Assembly (NCBI GenBank): GCA_040367435.1
Contig: BAABWY010000003.1
Location: forward strand, 186,001-250,000
DNA length: 64,000 bases
Origin: Hyphomicrobiales bacterium 4NK60-0047b
GTDB lineage: Bacteria > Pseudomonadota > Alphaproteobacteria > Rhizobiales > HXMU1428-3
Reading direction: 5' to 3'
The notes below the pieces were generated by a model. It had not been told where the DNA came from and made no database searches. It saw only the letters and a list, made by a program, of their open reading frames with translations. Made by a program: the position numbers and the translations under genes. Within the stretch, counting starts at the first letter, position 1, and the number at the start of each line of letters is the position of its first letter. This document shows positions 29,644-38,234 of this stretch, one piece after another.

Positions 29644-30018
29644 ATGAATATCTATTTTGTTATTGCGGCAGTGCTTTCGCACTTTGCCTTAGTTTTACAT
29701 TTCTTTATGGGTGGGAAAGAAGTTGCACGGCCTTTACTTCGCTCGAATGAGCTTAGCAAAACCTGCCAGTTCACCAATTATTATTGTTGGCATTTGGTGA
29801 CCATATCGCTGGCGCTGATTGCTGCCGTCTTTTCCCTGCATCTCTATTCGCCGCTTTCTACTGACCTGATTTTAGCAGTTTCAACTTTGATGCTACTTTA
29901 TGGGCTTTGGAGTTTGGTGATGATTGCGGTGCACAAGCTCAATCCATTGCAATTTGGGCAATGGACCGTTTTGGTACCGATAGGGGTGCTTGGGTTTTGT
30001 GGGGTTTATTTGGGGTGA
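29644..30018 (+). CDS. Hypothetical four-helix membrane protein
   Basis: 124 residues from the ATG at 29644; GAGGG is four bases upstream, and the TTG codon immediately before is an unlikely start. Four hydrophobic segments (about 4-22, 46-66, 72-92 and 102-122) and the motif HFFMGGKEVARPLL after the first helix. I do not recognise a named family. It is divergent from the LysE-family gene and may share its promoter region (29462-29643). Confidence 0.6.
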   Translation: MNIYFVIAAVLSHFALVLHFFMGGKEVARPLLRSNELSKTCQFTNYYCWHLVTISLALIAAVFSLHLYSPLSTDLILAVSTLMLLYGLWSLVMIAVHKLNPLQFGQWTVLVPIGVLGFCGVYLG

Positions 30019-30030
30019 GGTGGTTGCTGG

Positions 30031-30087
30031 ATGGATTGAGCCCAGCGGAGAGGTGGATCCCGGTTCAAGTCCGGGATGACGCGAGCA
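30031..30087. repeat. Dispersed GC-rich palindrome of the 'HPGLEPGS' type
   Basis: The hairpin arms ATCCCGG and CCGGGAT surround TTCAAGT. Read in reverse the stretch would encode RHPGLEPGST, a peptide often seen in false gene calls that overlap a widespread bacterial intergenic palindrome. The GGTTCAAGTCC core looks like a tRNA T-arm but no tRNA can be folded around it. It lies between two convergent genes and may end transcription. Confidence 0.6.
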
Positions 30088-30088
30088 G

Positions 30089-30868
30089 TTAAATTTGTGA
30101 AATAACATTTTTCATAATATCAAAACAATATCCTAGACTAACAATAAATAGAATTAGAGCTGATATTCGTACAAAAGAATATGGCAAACTATGCACCGAA
30201 ATTAAAATAAAGAATAATATTAGAAATAGCGCATAACCAGTAAAACCAGAATAAAAAAGGGGAAACATCACACAACATAAAATTGAAAACCCAACCATAA
30301 GGTAGCCACAAAAACGTTGAGTTAAAGTATCAAATAAGCTCTTATCACGTTGCTTTGTGAATAATGATCCCAAAGGTATGCCTACTATAGCAAAAAGGGT
30401 TATTGTCGCAGGAAATAAATAATTCATATATTCCAGCAAAAACAAGTATTCTTTATGAATAAATTCTTTTTGGGGATGCACTTGCTGTCCTTCTACAAAG
30501 ACAATGCTATTAATGACTAAAATAAGGAATATCAACCAAGCTAATAATGAAGCGCCCACAATCTCATCTAGGTTTCTTTTTAAGAGATTCTTATTTCTTT
30601 TAAAAAACCTACTTAAACCTATAATACCCATTGGAGAAAAAAGCAGTAATGCAATTAATACATTTTTCTCTTTAACGGTTAATATAATTTCATAAGGTAT
30701 AAAGCCCAATGTATAATCAATAATTTTGTGGCTGAATGAACGAAAATTATTAACAACAAACTCACTAACCTCCCCAAGAGCAAATAATTCTCCCAGAGCA
30801 ACATAAATACTAGCGCTTGCTGTAACTTCTCTAAATTTTATGCCTGGGATATATTTGAATATTTCCAT
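30089..30868 (-). CDS. Hypothetical membrane protein
   Basis: 259 residues, AT-rich, with about six hydrophobic segments (e.g. VLIALLLFSPMGIIGLSRFF, LLAWLIFLILVINSIVFV, YLFPATITLFAIVGIPLGSL, ALFLILFFILISVHSL, ISALILFIVSLGYCF). I recognise no family. It starts 9 bases after the 3' end of priA on the same strand, so it may be co-transcribed with priA, but its codon use is markedly more AT-rich than priA and it is not part of the usual alphaproteobacterial order; transfer is possible. Confidence 0.6.
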   Translation of the reverse strand: MEIFKYIPGIKFREVTASASIYVALGELFALGEVSEFVVNNFRSFSHKIIDYTLGFIPYEIILTVKEKNVLIALLLFSPMGIIGLSRFFKRNKNLLKRNLDEIVGASLLAWLIFLILVINSIVFVEGQQVHPQKEFIHKEYLFLLEYMNYLFPATITLFAIVGIPLGSLFTKQRDKSLFDTLTQRFCGYLMVGFSILCCVMFPLFYSGFTGYALFLILFFILISVHSLPYSFVRISALILFIVSLGYCFDIMKNVISQI

Positions 30869-30877
30869 TTCGAAGTC

Positions 30878-33112
30878 TCACAAAAAATTATAAGGATCGA
30901 TGTCAACCGTCAGCCTTAAATCTCCCTGAGGCTTAGGGAGGACAGCTTGCCAGTGGCGGAGGTATTGTTGGATGTCGATTTCTCGCGGTGCTTTAGCAAG
31001 CAGGCGGAAGCGGTATCTCCCTCTAATCACCGCTAGCGGTGCTTCTACGGGGCCGACGACTTTGACTTTGTCGCTTCGGGGTGCTCGTTTGGCGACTTCT
31101 CGCGCATAGAGTTCTGTGATCTGCTTTTCTTTTCCTGTCACGATTAATGCAACCAACCGTCCAAAGGGTGGATAGGTCAGCATTTCTCTTGCTTGAGTTT
31201 CGCGCATGGCGAACTCGTCTCTGTCGCCTGACAAGATGGCGGCCATCACCGGGTGGTCTGGCATGTAGGTTTGGACAAAGCCTCTTCCTTCAGTGCCCAT
31301 CCGCCCAGCGCGGCCAGAGACTTGGTGGAGCAATTGAAATGTGCGCTCTGCTGCTCTTGGGTCACCGGAGCCTTGCAGGCCGATATCACCATCTACAATG
31401 CCGACGGTGGCGAGAAGCGGGAAATTGTGACCTTTGGCTACGATTTGAGTGCCGATGATAATATTGGCTTCGCCTGAATGGATGGTATCTAACACCTCTC
31501 GCAGCGCACCTATATTTGGCACCAAGTCGGAAGACAAGATTGCCTGCCGCGCTTCGGGAAAGGTTTCTCTCACTTCTTCTGCGATGCGCTCAACGCCTGG
31601 ACCGCACGGGATCAAACTGTCTTCTGCTTCGCACTTGGGACAATTCTTTGGTTTGTGGAGTTTAAAGCCGCAATGGTGGCACGACAGCGTGCCTTTATGT
31701 TTATGCTCAACCAACCAACTCGTACATTGCGGGCATTGAAGTCTATAGCCACACGAGCGACAGAGCGTTAAAGGTGCATAGCCTCGCCTGTTAAGAAAGA
31801 GCAGGCTTTGCTCGCCTTTGGCCAAAGTTTCATTTATCGCCGCGACCAGACGAGGGCTGAGCCACTTGCCGCGATCTGGCGGGTCTTTTTTCATATCTAT
31901 TGCTGTCATCTCAGGCAGCTCGGCACCATAAAAGCGGGTGCGGAGTTTAATATGAGCGTATCGCCCCTGCTCAGCGTTGACCAAGCTTTCAAGAGATGGT
32001 GTGGCGGACGCCAGGACAACGCCGCATTTGCCAATGGAACCTCTCACCACGGCCATGTCTCTGGCGTGATACATGACATTGGTTTCTTGCTTATAACCGG
32101 CGTCGTGTTCTTCATCGACCACGACGAGGCCTAAGTCTTGATAGGGGAGGAACAAAGCTGAACGCGCGCCAATAACCGCCTTTACCTCACCGTTTGCTAC
32201 GCCGCGCCAGATGCGGGCGCGCTCGCCTTCACCGATGGCCGAGTGCCAACTTGCTGGTTTGCAGCCAAAGCGCGTTTTAAAGCGCTCTAAGAATTGGTTG
32301 GTTAGAGAAATTTCGGGCAGCAAAACCAGAACCTGACGCCCTGCTTCTAAAGCTCCGGCTAGGGCTTCAAAGTAGACTTCTGTTTTACCTGAGCCGGTGA
32401 CACCATCAAGGAGCCCAACTTGAAACGCATGGGAATTACCAATTCCGCGCATTCTGTGAGCGGCTTCGATTTGCTCTTCTTTAAATTCTGGTTGCTGGAA
32501 ATTAGCACGCGGTCTTGCCATGGTCTCCGGGGCTAGTTCTGCTTGCACCAAACTGCCCGTTTTGACCAAGCCATCAATTACCGCAGTTGAGACGCCGGCC
32601 TCAGATGCCAGATTTGTTTTTGTCCAGACAAAGTCATTGGTGAGAACGCTCAAGACCTTTTCTCTGGCTGGTGTCATTTTAACTGGTTTTGAGCCGGTAA
32701 AAGAAACACCAAATCTTGGTTTTGGGGTTTGAAAGGCTTGCTTGGCGCTCATCATCATGCGGAGCACCATGCCTAATGGACTGAGAGTGTAATTTGCAAC
32801 CCATTCAGCAAACTTCATAGAGACCATTGGCAAGGGAGGCACATCGATTTTATCAATCACCGCTTTGAGTTTGGAGGGATCAATCGGCTTTGAGATGACG
32901 ACGCCATTTTCATCTATTGGCTCGATGGTTTTATGCCAGACAATGCCGATGCGCTCTTGCCGCCCAAACGGCACGCGCACAAAATCACCCGGACTTAACG
33001 ACAAATCCTGATCGAGAGCTGGGTCAGCCAATAAATCAGCTTCGCCTTTTACAAGATAGTCATATGTCTGGTTGAGTAAAACGGGCAATAATATGGGAAC
33101 GGTTTCTCCCAC
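30878..33112 (-). CDS. priA: Primosomal protein N' (replication restart helicase PriA)
   Basis: 744 residues. It reloads the replicative helicase at stalled forks. An N-terminal DNA 3'-end-binding domain (about 1-110) is followed by superfamily-2 helicase motifs: Walker A GLLDGVTGSGKTEVYFEAL (about 236-254), DEEHD, GSRSALFLPYQDL-type motif (here IGARSALFLPYQDLGLVVVDEEHD) and ASATPSLESL. The zinc-binding segment CRSCGYRLQCPQCTSW...CHHCGFKLHKPKNCPKCEA has four CxxC pairs. The C-terminal helicase part has GTQIVAKGHNFP and HQVSGRAGR. Neighbouring fsa (divergent) is conserved in the class. Confidence 0.98.
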   Translation of the reverse strand: MGETVPILLPVLLNQTYDYLVKGEADLLADPALDQDLSLSPGDFVRVPFGRQERIGIVWHKTIEPIDENGVVISKPIDPSKLKAVIDKIDVPPLPMVSMKFAEWVANYTLSPLGMVLRMMMSAKQAFQTPKPRFGVSFTGSKPVKMTPAREKVLSVLTNDFVWTKTNLASEAGVSTAVIDGLVKTGSLVQAELAPETMARPRANFQQPEFKEEQIEAAHRMRGIGNSHAFQVGLLDGVTGSGKTEVYFEALAGALEAGRQVLVLLPEISLTNQFLERFKTRFGCKPASWHSAIGEGERARIWRGVANGEVKAVIGARSALFLPYQDLGLVVVDEEHDAGYKQETNVMYHARDMAVVRGSIGKCGVVLASATPSLESLVNAEQGRYAHIKLRTRFYGAELPEMTAIDMKKDPPDRGKWLSPRLVAAINETLAKGEQSLLFLNRRGYAPLTLCRSCGYRLQCPQCTSWLVEHKHKGTLSCHHCGFKLHKPKNCPKCEAEDSLIPCGPGVERIAEEVRETFPEARQAILSSDLVPNIGALREVLDTIHSGEANIIIGTQIVAKGHNFPLLATVGIVDGDIGLQGSGDPRAAERTFQLLHQVSGRAGRMGTEGRGFVQTYMPDHPVMAAILSGDRDEFAMRETQAREMLTYPPFGRLVALIVTGKEKQITELYAREVAKRAPRSDKVKVVGPVEAPLAVIRGRYRFRLLAKAPREIDIQQYLRHWQAVLPKPQGDLRLTVDIDPYNFL

Positions 33113-33390
33113 CTATCGGCACTCCTTAAATTAGCGGCAATCTCATAAATGAGGTGGTTTAAATTAACTCTTAGGTCAACAAATCACCCGTTTTCATCAA
33201 AAAGATAATAGACGTACAGCCCAATTGACGATATTGAGAATAGTGATGAATGAGTGAAGCATCCGACTTGGGCATTGTGGGACAAAATTTATGGCTTTCC
33301 CCATCTATTTTTCCTCTCTTTGCATCCAGATGCTTTATTCATAAATTGCGACATGAAGCAAAACTGTACATTTTTGGAATGAGGTCTTTT

Positions 33391-34044
33391 ATGAAATTTT
33401 TCGTCGACAGTGCTGATATTGAAGAAATTGGCGAATTGGCTGACACGGGCCTTATTGACGGGGTCACCACGAACCCTTCACTCATTGCGAAATCTGGCAG
33501 AAACTTTCTTGATGTAATCAAAGAAATTTGCTCTGTGGTTGAAGGACCAGTGAGCGCCGAAGTGACTGCGCTTGATAGTGCGACAATGCTGAAAGAAGCT
33601 GAAGTGCTGCGCGGGCTTGCACCTAATGTGGCGATTAAAGTGCCTTTGACGATGGATGGTCTCAAGGCTTGCAAGGTGCTGACTGATGATGGCGCGAAAG
33701 TGAATGTGACGCTTTGCTTTAATGCGAACCAAGCGTTACTAGCTGCAAAAGCTGGTGCGACTTATATCTCTCCTTTTATCGGCCGGTTGGATGATATGGG
33801 CCAGGATGGCATGGAACTCATTGAAGAAATTCGCGAAATTTATGACAATTATGATTTTGACACCGAGATTTTGGCGGCGTCTATTCGTAATATCAATCAT
33901 GTGAAAAGCTGCGCACTCATTGGCGCAGATGTCGCCACCGTGCCAGGCTCTGTGATCAAACAACTGGCGAAACACCCACTTACAGACAAAGGCCTTGAAG
34001 GCTTCATGGCTGATTGGGCAAAAACTGGGCAGTCTATTTTGTGA
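33391..34044 (+). CDS. Transaldolase-like enzyme (fructose-6-phosphate aldolase/TalC family)
   Basis: 217 residues from the ATG at 33391, which has GAGG six bases upstream; a longer frame back to 33250 is not supported. [50 protein letters not shown] (Schiff-base Lys), [27 protein letters not shown] and [26 protein letters not shown] are characteristic. The short length identifies the MipB/TalC subgroup, some members of which are transaldolases and others fructose-6-phosphate aldolases; sequence alone does not decide. Divergent from priA as in other Rhizobiales. Confidence 0.95.
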   Translation: MKFFVDSADIEEIGELADTGLIDGVTTNPSLIAKSGRNFLDVIKEICSVVEGPVSAEVTALDSATMLKEAEVLRGLAPNVAIKVPLTMDGLKACKVLTDDGAKVNVTLCFNANQALLAAKAGATYISPFIGRLDDMGQDGMELIEEIREIYDNYDFDTEILAASIRNINHVKSCALIGADVATVPGSVIKQLAKHPLTDKGLEGFMADWAKTGQSIL

Positions 34045-34060
34045 TTGCTAAATGATTATT

Positions 34061-34678
34061 TTAAACTCTGTATTTAATCTTCACTAAATACGTTTCCCAA
34101 TTATGGGGTAAATAATTTTTCACATCGGTTCCTTTTATGGGACCGATGGACAACATAGATTTTGAATACCACTGCTTATATTCAACGTAATTGCTTTCTT
34201 CAATCCCCAGATAAAGTACTGCTGATCCATGTTTTTCTTTATAACTTCCATCTTGTCTTAAGGTAAAGGTTGTTTCAGTAGAGTAATATTCAGGTCTTAC
34301 AATTATCTCTCTTGTTCCCCTTTTCAAATCAGTTATTACAGCTAACTTTTTGACAGGGTCTTTCCATATTGTTGCAGGCATTCCTATTTCTGCTTTTGGA
34401 TCTTGGTAGTTTTTAGGTGGGAAGAGTGTTCGATCTAAAACAGACTTTATTTTTCCTTTTGGGATATACCATTTCTGCCTACTTTCATTCCAAGAAATTT
34501 CTATTTGCCTAGGTTCATCTTCGATATCTTTTGTCTGAATCTCTGTATAAACAACAAATTTTTTGGTATTTTTACTTTTCCCCTTCCTATCATTTTGTTG
34601 TTCTGCATTGTCTTGAGAAAAATAACCTATAATCATCAATAAAATTATTATAACAACTACATAAACCACTAGTTTCAC
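34061..34678 (-). CDS. Hypothetical membrane-anchored protein
   Basis: 205 residues. A single N-terminal hydrophobic helix (VVYVVVIIILLMIIGYF, about residues 4-20) is followed by a hydrophilic linker and a soluble domain of about 160 residues rich in Tyr, Lys and Trp (e.g. WNESRQKWYIPKGKIKSVLD). Probably anchored in the inner membrane with a periplasmic domain. I recognise no family. It converges with the transaldolase gene (16 bases apart). Confidence 0.6.
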   Translation of the reverse strand: MKLVVYVVVIIILLMIIGYFSQDNAEQQNDRKGKSKNTKKFVVYTEIQTKDIEDEPRQIEISWNESRQKWYIPKGKIKSVLDRTLFPPKNYQDPKAEIGMPATIWKDPVKKLAVITDLKRGTREIIVRPEYYSTETTFTLRQDGSYKEKHGSAVLYLGIEESNYVEYKQWYSKSMLSIGPIKGTDVKNYLPHNWETYLVKIKYRV

Positions 34679-34917
34679 TTCCTAAAAATAAATTTTGTAG
34701 TGATTTAATATAGGCCCCTGATGAATGTTATATCTTACACAAAATGAACTTTTCCACCGGATAGACACAGTTAAAATTTAATTGTCTCGGATCACGTATA
34801 TTTTAAGTGACCTTCATAAAAGAAAGCTATAGTTAAGGATGTACACTTATTCTGGTTATATTCTGACTGGATTTTATCAACTCATATGATTGATCTAAAG
34901 CTATGGAGCTTACTTTT

Positions 34918-35820
34918 ATGAAAAATACTGTCTTGCGTCTTTCTGATTTGAGCCTCGTTTCTAAAAGTACTCTTGTTTCTAAAAGTTCTAGGGCTCTTGG
35001 TGCTGTTTTGCTTTCATTAACTCTGATGGTTGGGGCTGGTTTTACTTCATCTGCTATAGCTTCTGACCTTACTGAGCAAGCTGGCTCTGGCGTTCGGGTT
35101 GGCGGCGGCGCTTTGATTAAGCCGAAATATGAAGGCTCTGACGAGTATGATGTTTATGGCTTTCCTGTCATCATTCCTGATTTTTCCGGCAATAGCCAAT
35201 TTTCCTTCTTTAAAAAATACGTCGAGATTAACGGTGCTGACGATGTGCGCTTTAAGCTACTCAATCAGGGCGGCCTAACTGCAGGTCCGCTTGCGGGTTA
35301 TACCTTTGGCCGTGAAGAAGATGATGGAGACAAGCTAGCTGGGCTTGGTGATGTTGATGAAGGGCTAATTGTTGGCGGTTTCGTTGCTTATAGCTTTGAT
35401 GTTAACTCAAGCAAACTTACGCTAAGCACATCTTATCATCAGCAAGTGAGCGGTGATGAAGATGGATATCTTCTTAAGTTTAGTGCTGGTGTTGAGCGCC
35501 CTCTTAACGAGCGTTTAAAAATCAAAGCCAAGGTCGGCACGACTTATGCTGATGAAGAGTATTTCCAAACGAATTTTGGTGTGACGGCTCAGCAATCTCT
35601 GAACTCTCGCGCGAATTTAGCGGCTTTTGATACTGACGCTGGTTTTAAGGATGTGTTTGTTTCTTTAGGCACAGATTTGCAATTGTCTCAGAGTTGGAAA
35701 CTATTCGCCAATGTGAAGTATTCACGCCTCTTGGGTGATGCAGAAGATAGCCCTGTTATTGAAACTGAAAATCAGTTCACTGGATTGGTTGGGCTGACTT
35801 ATAAGTTTGACTGGCGCTAG
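34918..35820 (+). CDS. MipA/OmpV family outer-membrane protein
   Basis: 300 residues from the ATG at 34918, with GGAG nine bases upstream; the ATG at 34903 overlaps that site. A long signal peptide ends near SSAIASDLTE (about residue 48). The mature part alternates as beta strands: VGGGALIKPKYEGSDEYDVYGFPVII, YVEINGADDVRFKLLNQGGLTAGPLAGYTFGREEDD, and a closing strand FTGLVGLTYKFDWR with an aromatic near the C-terminus. MipA relatives scaffold murein enzymes (E. coli MipA) or act as porin-like barrels. The signal peptide region contains two tandem copies of an 18-bp unit coding for LVSKS(T/S). Confidence 0.88.
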   Translation: MKNTVLRLSDLSLVSKSTLVSKSSRALGAVLLSLTLMVGAGFTSSAIASDLTEQAGSGVRVGGGALIKPKYEGSDEYDVYGFPVIIPDFSGNSQFSFFKKYVEINGADDVRFKLLNQGGLTAGPLAGYTFGREEDDGDKLAGLGDVDEGLIVGGFVAYSFDVNSSKLTLSTSYHQQVSGDEDGYLLKFSAGVERPLNERLKIKAKVGTTYADEEYFQTNFGVTAQQSLNSRANLAAFDTDAGFKDVFVSLGTDLQLSQSWKLFANVKYSRLLGDAEDSPVIETENQFTGLVGLTYKFDWR

Positions 35821-35892
35821 GTTAAGTTTGACCTTTTCAAATTTTTTAAGCTTTCCAGAAATAACTTTCAAACTGTGAGTTAAGTCTTTAAC

Positions 35893-36693
35893 TCACAGGA
35901 TTTTTGAAAATTGCGTCGCGGCTGATTTAATCAGCTCTGCATCATTGCTGCCGATCAATAGATATTCATACTCACCCTTTTTCCAATGGGCAGCTTTTAA
36001 GCCTTGCTGTACGTCATTGATAACTTTTGTCTGACCATTGTTGCTTGCTTTAATAATACAAAGGGCAACTGGTTTACCCTCATCAGATAAAAATGCCAGC
36101 TGGATTAAAGGTTGCCCCTTAAAGCCTAGTATTTGAGCTCTTTTGTAATTCAGGCCTTTAACATTGGTCAGTTGTGTCAGTTCTATTTTTTTGCCAAGAA
36201 CGCCTGTTACATGCTGTAATTGTTTTGAAGAAGTTTCTTCATTTTGAATAATTGTAGCAAGCGTTTCCTTGCTATATAGCGCTTGATAGGCTGCTACGTA
36301 ATTGTGCCAGTTCTGCAAGTTGTTTACAGATGAAAAAGATTTTGCGCACCAGCCAATTGCCACAGCAAGCAAAGCGACTGCCGCTATTTTTTGCCAACCT
36401 TCAAAGAGGCTTGAACTATTGCTATTTGCTGATTTCAAAACCTGGGGCTTTTGTTGTGCCACAGCTGTTTCACTCAGGAAGTCAGGCAAAGGTTTATGCT
36501 TTTTTGCATTTTCTGCAATGGTTTCCATTGAACGAGAAAGCGCTTCTTTATCAAATTTTAGATTATTCAAGCGGTTTGCCAAACTCTCATCAGTGACGAG
36601 GGCGGCTTTAATAGCATCCATTGGAGCAAACTCGGCTTCTCCATCCAAATAAGCGACAAGCTCTTCATCACTAAATTTGTCTATCTGACTCAT
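35893..36693 (-). CDS. Anti-sigma factor for the ECF sigma factor encoded upstream
   Basis: 266 residues. The N-terminal DEELVAYLDGEAEFAPMDAIKAALV (about 9-33) is the zinc-less anti-sigma type seen in many alphaproteobacterial ECF pairs. One membrane helix (KIAAVALLAVAIGWCAKSF, about 103-121) separates it from a periplasmic domain. It starts 13 bases after the sigma gene ends, on the same strand. Overall layout, length and the C-terminal motif (WKKGEYEYLLIGSNDAELI) parallel the second anti-sigma at 39810 (YWLDHDVSYVLVGNITKEAL), suggesting they are distant paralogues. Confidence 0.85.
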   Translation of the reverse strand: MSQIDKFSDEELVAYLDGEAEFAPMDAIKAALVTDESLANRLNNLKFDKEALSRSMETIAENAKKHKPLPDFLSETAVAQQKPQVLKSANSNSSSLFEGWQKIAAVALLAVAIGWCAKSFSSVNNLQNWHNYVAAYQALYSKETLATIIQNEETSSKQLQHVTGVLGKKIELTQLTNVKGLNYKRAQILGFKGQPLIQLAFLSDEGKPVALCIIKASNNGQTKVINDVQQGLKAAHWKKGEYEYLLIGSNDAELIKSAATQFSKIL

Positions 36694-36706
36694 TTATTTA
36701 GCTCAC

Positions 36707-37243
36707 TCATCTTTTTGGCTCACTCACCTTTTGATTTTCATCATCATTAAATTGGGTGGCTATTGCCTTACGGGCAACTGCCAAACGGCTCATTACTGTT
36801 CCAACTGGTATTTCAAGGGTTTCTGCTGCTTCTTTATAGCTAAATCCGTCCACATAGACCAAAATGACCGTTAGTTTTTGCGCTTCTGGCAATGCCTCTA
36901 TAGCTAATAACACGTCTTTGCCCAAAATATTCATTTCTGGGTCTAAATTATTATCAGCAAGATCATATTCTTCAATTGGGGAGCATCCCTGGCCAGTTCT
37001 GGTTGATTGTGCCCTTATTTCATTGAGCCATAGCCTTTGTGCTATGCGAAAGACCCAGCCATTAAAATTAGTGTCTGCTTTATAGAGCTCAGCTTTTTCT
37101 AAAGCCCGAAGGCAAGCAGCTTGCGCCAGATCATCTGCTGCATGGGATGATCTAGTTAGAAACAAACAATAACGCCAGAGCTTGGGAAACAGTTGCCTCA
37201 GCTCTGCTCTTACCACTTCATAAGAATTTCTGTTCTTGCTCAA
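36707..37243 (-). CDS. ECF RNA polymerase sigma factor
   Basis: 178 residues. Region 2: LRQLFPKLWRYCLFLTRSSHAADDLAQAACLRALEKAELY and GWVFRIAQRLWLNEIRA. Region 4: LPEAQKLTVILVYVDGFSYKEAAETLEIPVGTVMSRLAVARKAI. It lacks other domains. It pairs with the anti-sigma gene directly downstream and is divergent from the DUF4399 gene (start 37361), which is a plausible target. The signal sensed is unknown. Confidence 0.93.
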   Translation of the reverse strand: MSKNRNSYEVVRAELRQLFPKLWRYCLFLTRSSHAADDLAQAACLRALEKAELYKADTNFNGWVFRIAQRLWLNEIRAQSTRTGQGCSPIEEYDLADNNLDPEMNILGKDVLLAIEALPEAQKLTVILVYVDGFSYKEAAETLEIPVGTVMSRLAVARKAIATQFNDDENQKVSEPKR

Positions 37244-37360
37244 ATGAATAATCCAAAGCTTAGACGTGTTGAAAGCCTATTAACATACAACTTCAAAGGC
37301 ATTTTATCTGCGTTTTTCAATGCAAGTATCATGCATAAGTTTCTAGTGGAGATCAATTTT

Positions 37361-37926
37361 ATGAAAAAATCAATAGCTCTTAAAATGATTGTATTTCTTG
37401 GGCTTCTAACTATTGGCTTTTCTGGACTGACTAACACCTCTATGGCCGGTGAAACTCCCTCCAAGGCTGGTACCAAGCAATATTTTGTAAACCTCAAAGA
37501 TGGGGATGTTATTGCAAGTCCCTTTAAAGTTATTTTTGGATTAAGTGGAATGGGAGTGGCACCCGTTGGCGTGGCTAGAGCATTTTTTTAGATGCACTTA
37601 TTTGAATGCTCTAGTTTCTTGTATTAGCGTTCCTTTTTTCCTAAAATCGGTATCCACTTTAAGGCGGAAACTTTAAGGCGAACACCGGTCATCATCATTT
37701 GTTTATTGACCGTGTGGCGCTTGAAAAAGGTGAAGATGGTGTTGATGAATATCTGGACAATATTCCAGCAGACGAGCAACACATTCATTTTGGTGGCGGC
37801 CAGACAGAGACTATTTTAAAACTTTCTCCTGGCAAGCACACTTTGCAACTGGCCCTAGCTGATGAAAATCACATTCCTCATAATCCGCCTGTATCCTCAA
37901 AAGTGATTACGATTACTGTGAAGTAA
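37361..37926 (+). pseudogene. DUF4399 secreted protein gene interrupted by a small inserted element
   Basis: The start is ATG 37361 with GGAG nine bases before. The 5' part encodes a signal peptide (MKKSIALKMIVFLGLLTIGF ... SMAGETPS) and the domain start TKQYFVNLKDGDVIASPFKV, IFGLSGMGVAPVGVA. It then runs into foreign sequence and a TAG at 37589. The missing remainder resumes at about 37675 as KANTGHHHLFIDRVALEKGE, DEQHIHFGGGQTETILKLSP and HTLQLALADENHIPHNPPVS to a stop at 37926. Removing 98 bases with one TA restores a continuous protein of about 155 residues. The family has no assigned function; it is a periplasmic domain with conserved His residues. Confidence 0.9.
37576..37675 (+). mobile_element. 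TA-flanked palindromic element inserted in the DUF4399 gene
   Basis: 100 bp counted from TA to TA. Left part: TAGAGCATT...AATGCTCTA, a 38-bp hairpin. Right part: GTTTCTTGTATTAGCG, then AAATCGGTATCCACTTT and GGCGGAAACTTTA. These blocks match, in order, those of the intergenic elements at 10553 and 11133 (104 bp each). The host gene is continuous if the element and one copy of TA are removed, so a TA target duplication is likely, as with IS630/mariner-type non-autonomous elements. No transposase is encoded in it or elsewhere in the window. Confidence 0.85.
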
Positions 37927-37954
37927 CAATCCTACCGCGATCCATCGAACAATT

Positions 37955-37990
37955 CACTTGGGTTTGGCTTATTTGAGCCAAGCCCGAGTG
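37955..37990 (+). terminator. Hairpin downstream of the DUF4399 gene
   Basis: Arms CACTTGGGTTTGGCT and AGCCAAGCCCGAGTG (15 bp, two G-T pairs) with a short loop, 29 bases after the stop. No T-run follows, so termination efficiency is uncertain. The rest of 37991-38234 shows only AT-rich sequence and an unlikely 78-codon open frame; it should contain the promoter for the cytochrome gene. Confidence 0.6.
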
Positions 37991-38234
37991 TATCTCATTC
38001 CTTTTCTACATTATGCGTTTTTAATTCCTCTTAAATTAGCGCTGAGAAAATATTACTCATTTTTTTCTATTAGCGGGATTAAAGCCCTCCCTGTTGTGTT
38101 TTTCAATTATAGCAGACTTTCACTTTGGGCTTTATCTGGTTCTCCACAGATCGTTTTCATCCAGATACTCAAAAGGAATTTTTGCGAATATTAAATTCAC
38201 AACCCTAATTCATTTGTAGAAAATGGAGCTTTTT

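Noticed and set aside
30050-30080. tRNA T-arm-like sequence GGTTCAAGTCC
   Set aside because: No acceptor, D or anticodon arm can be formed around it; it belongs to a dispersed palindrome.
37958-38194. 78-codon open frame before the P460 gene
   Set aside because: It starts within a hairpin and lacks a ribosome-binding site; T-rich composition explains it.
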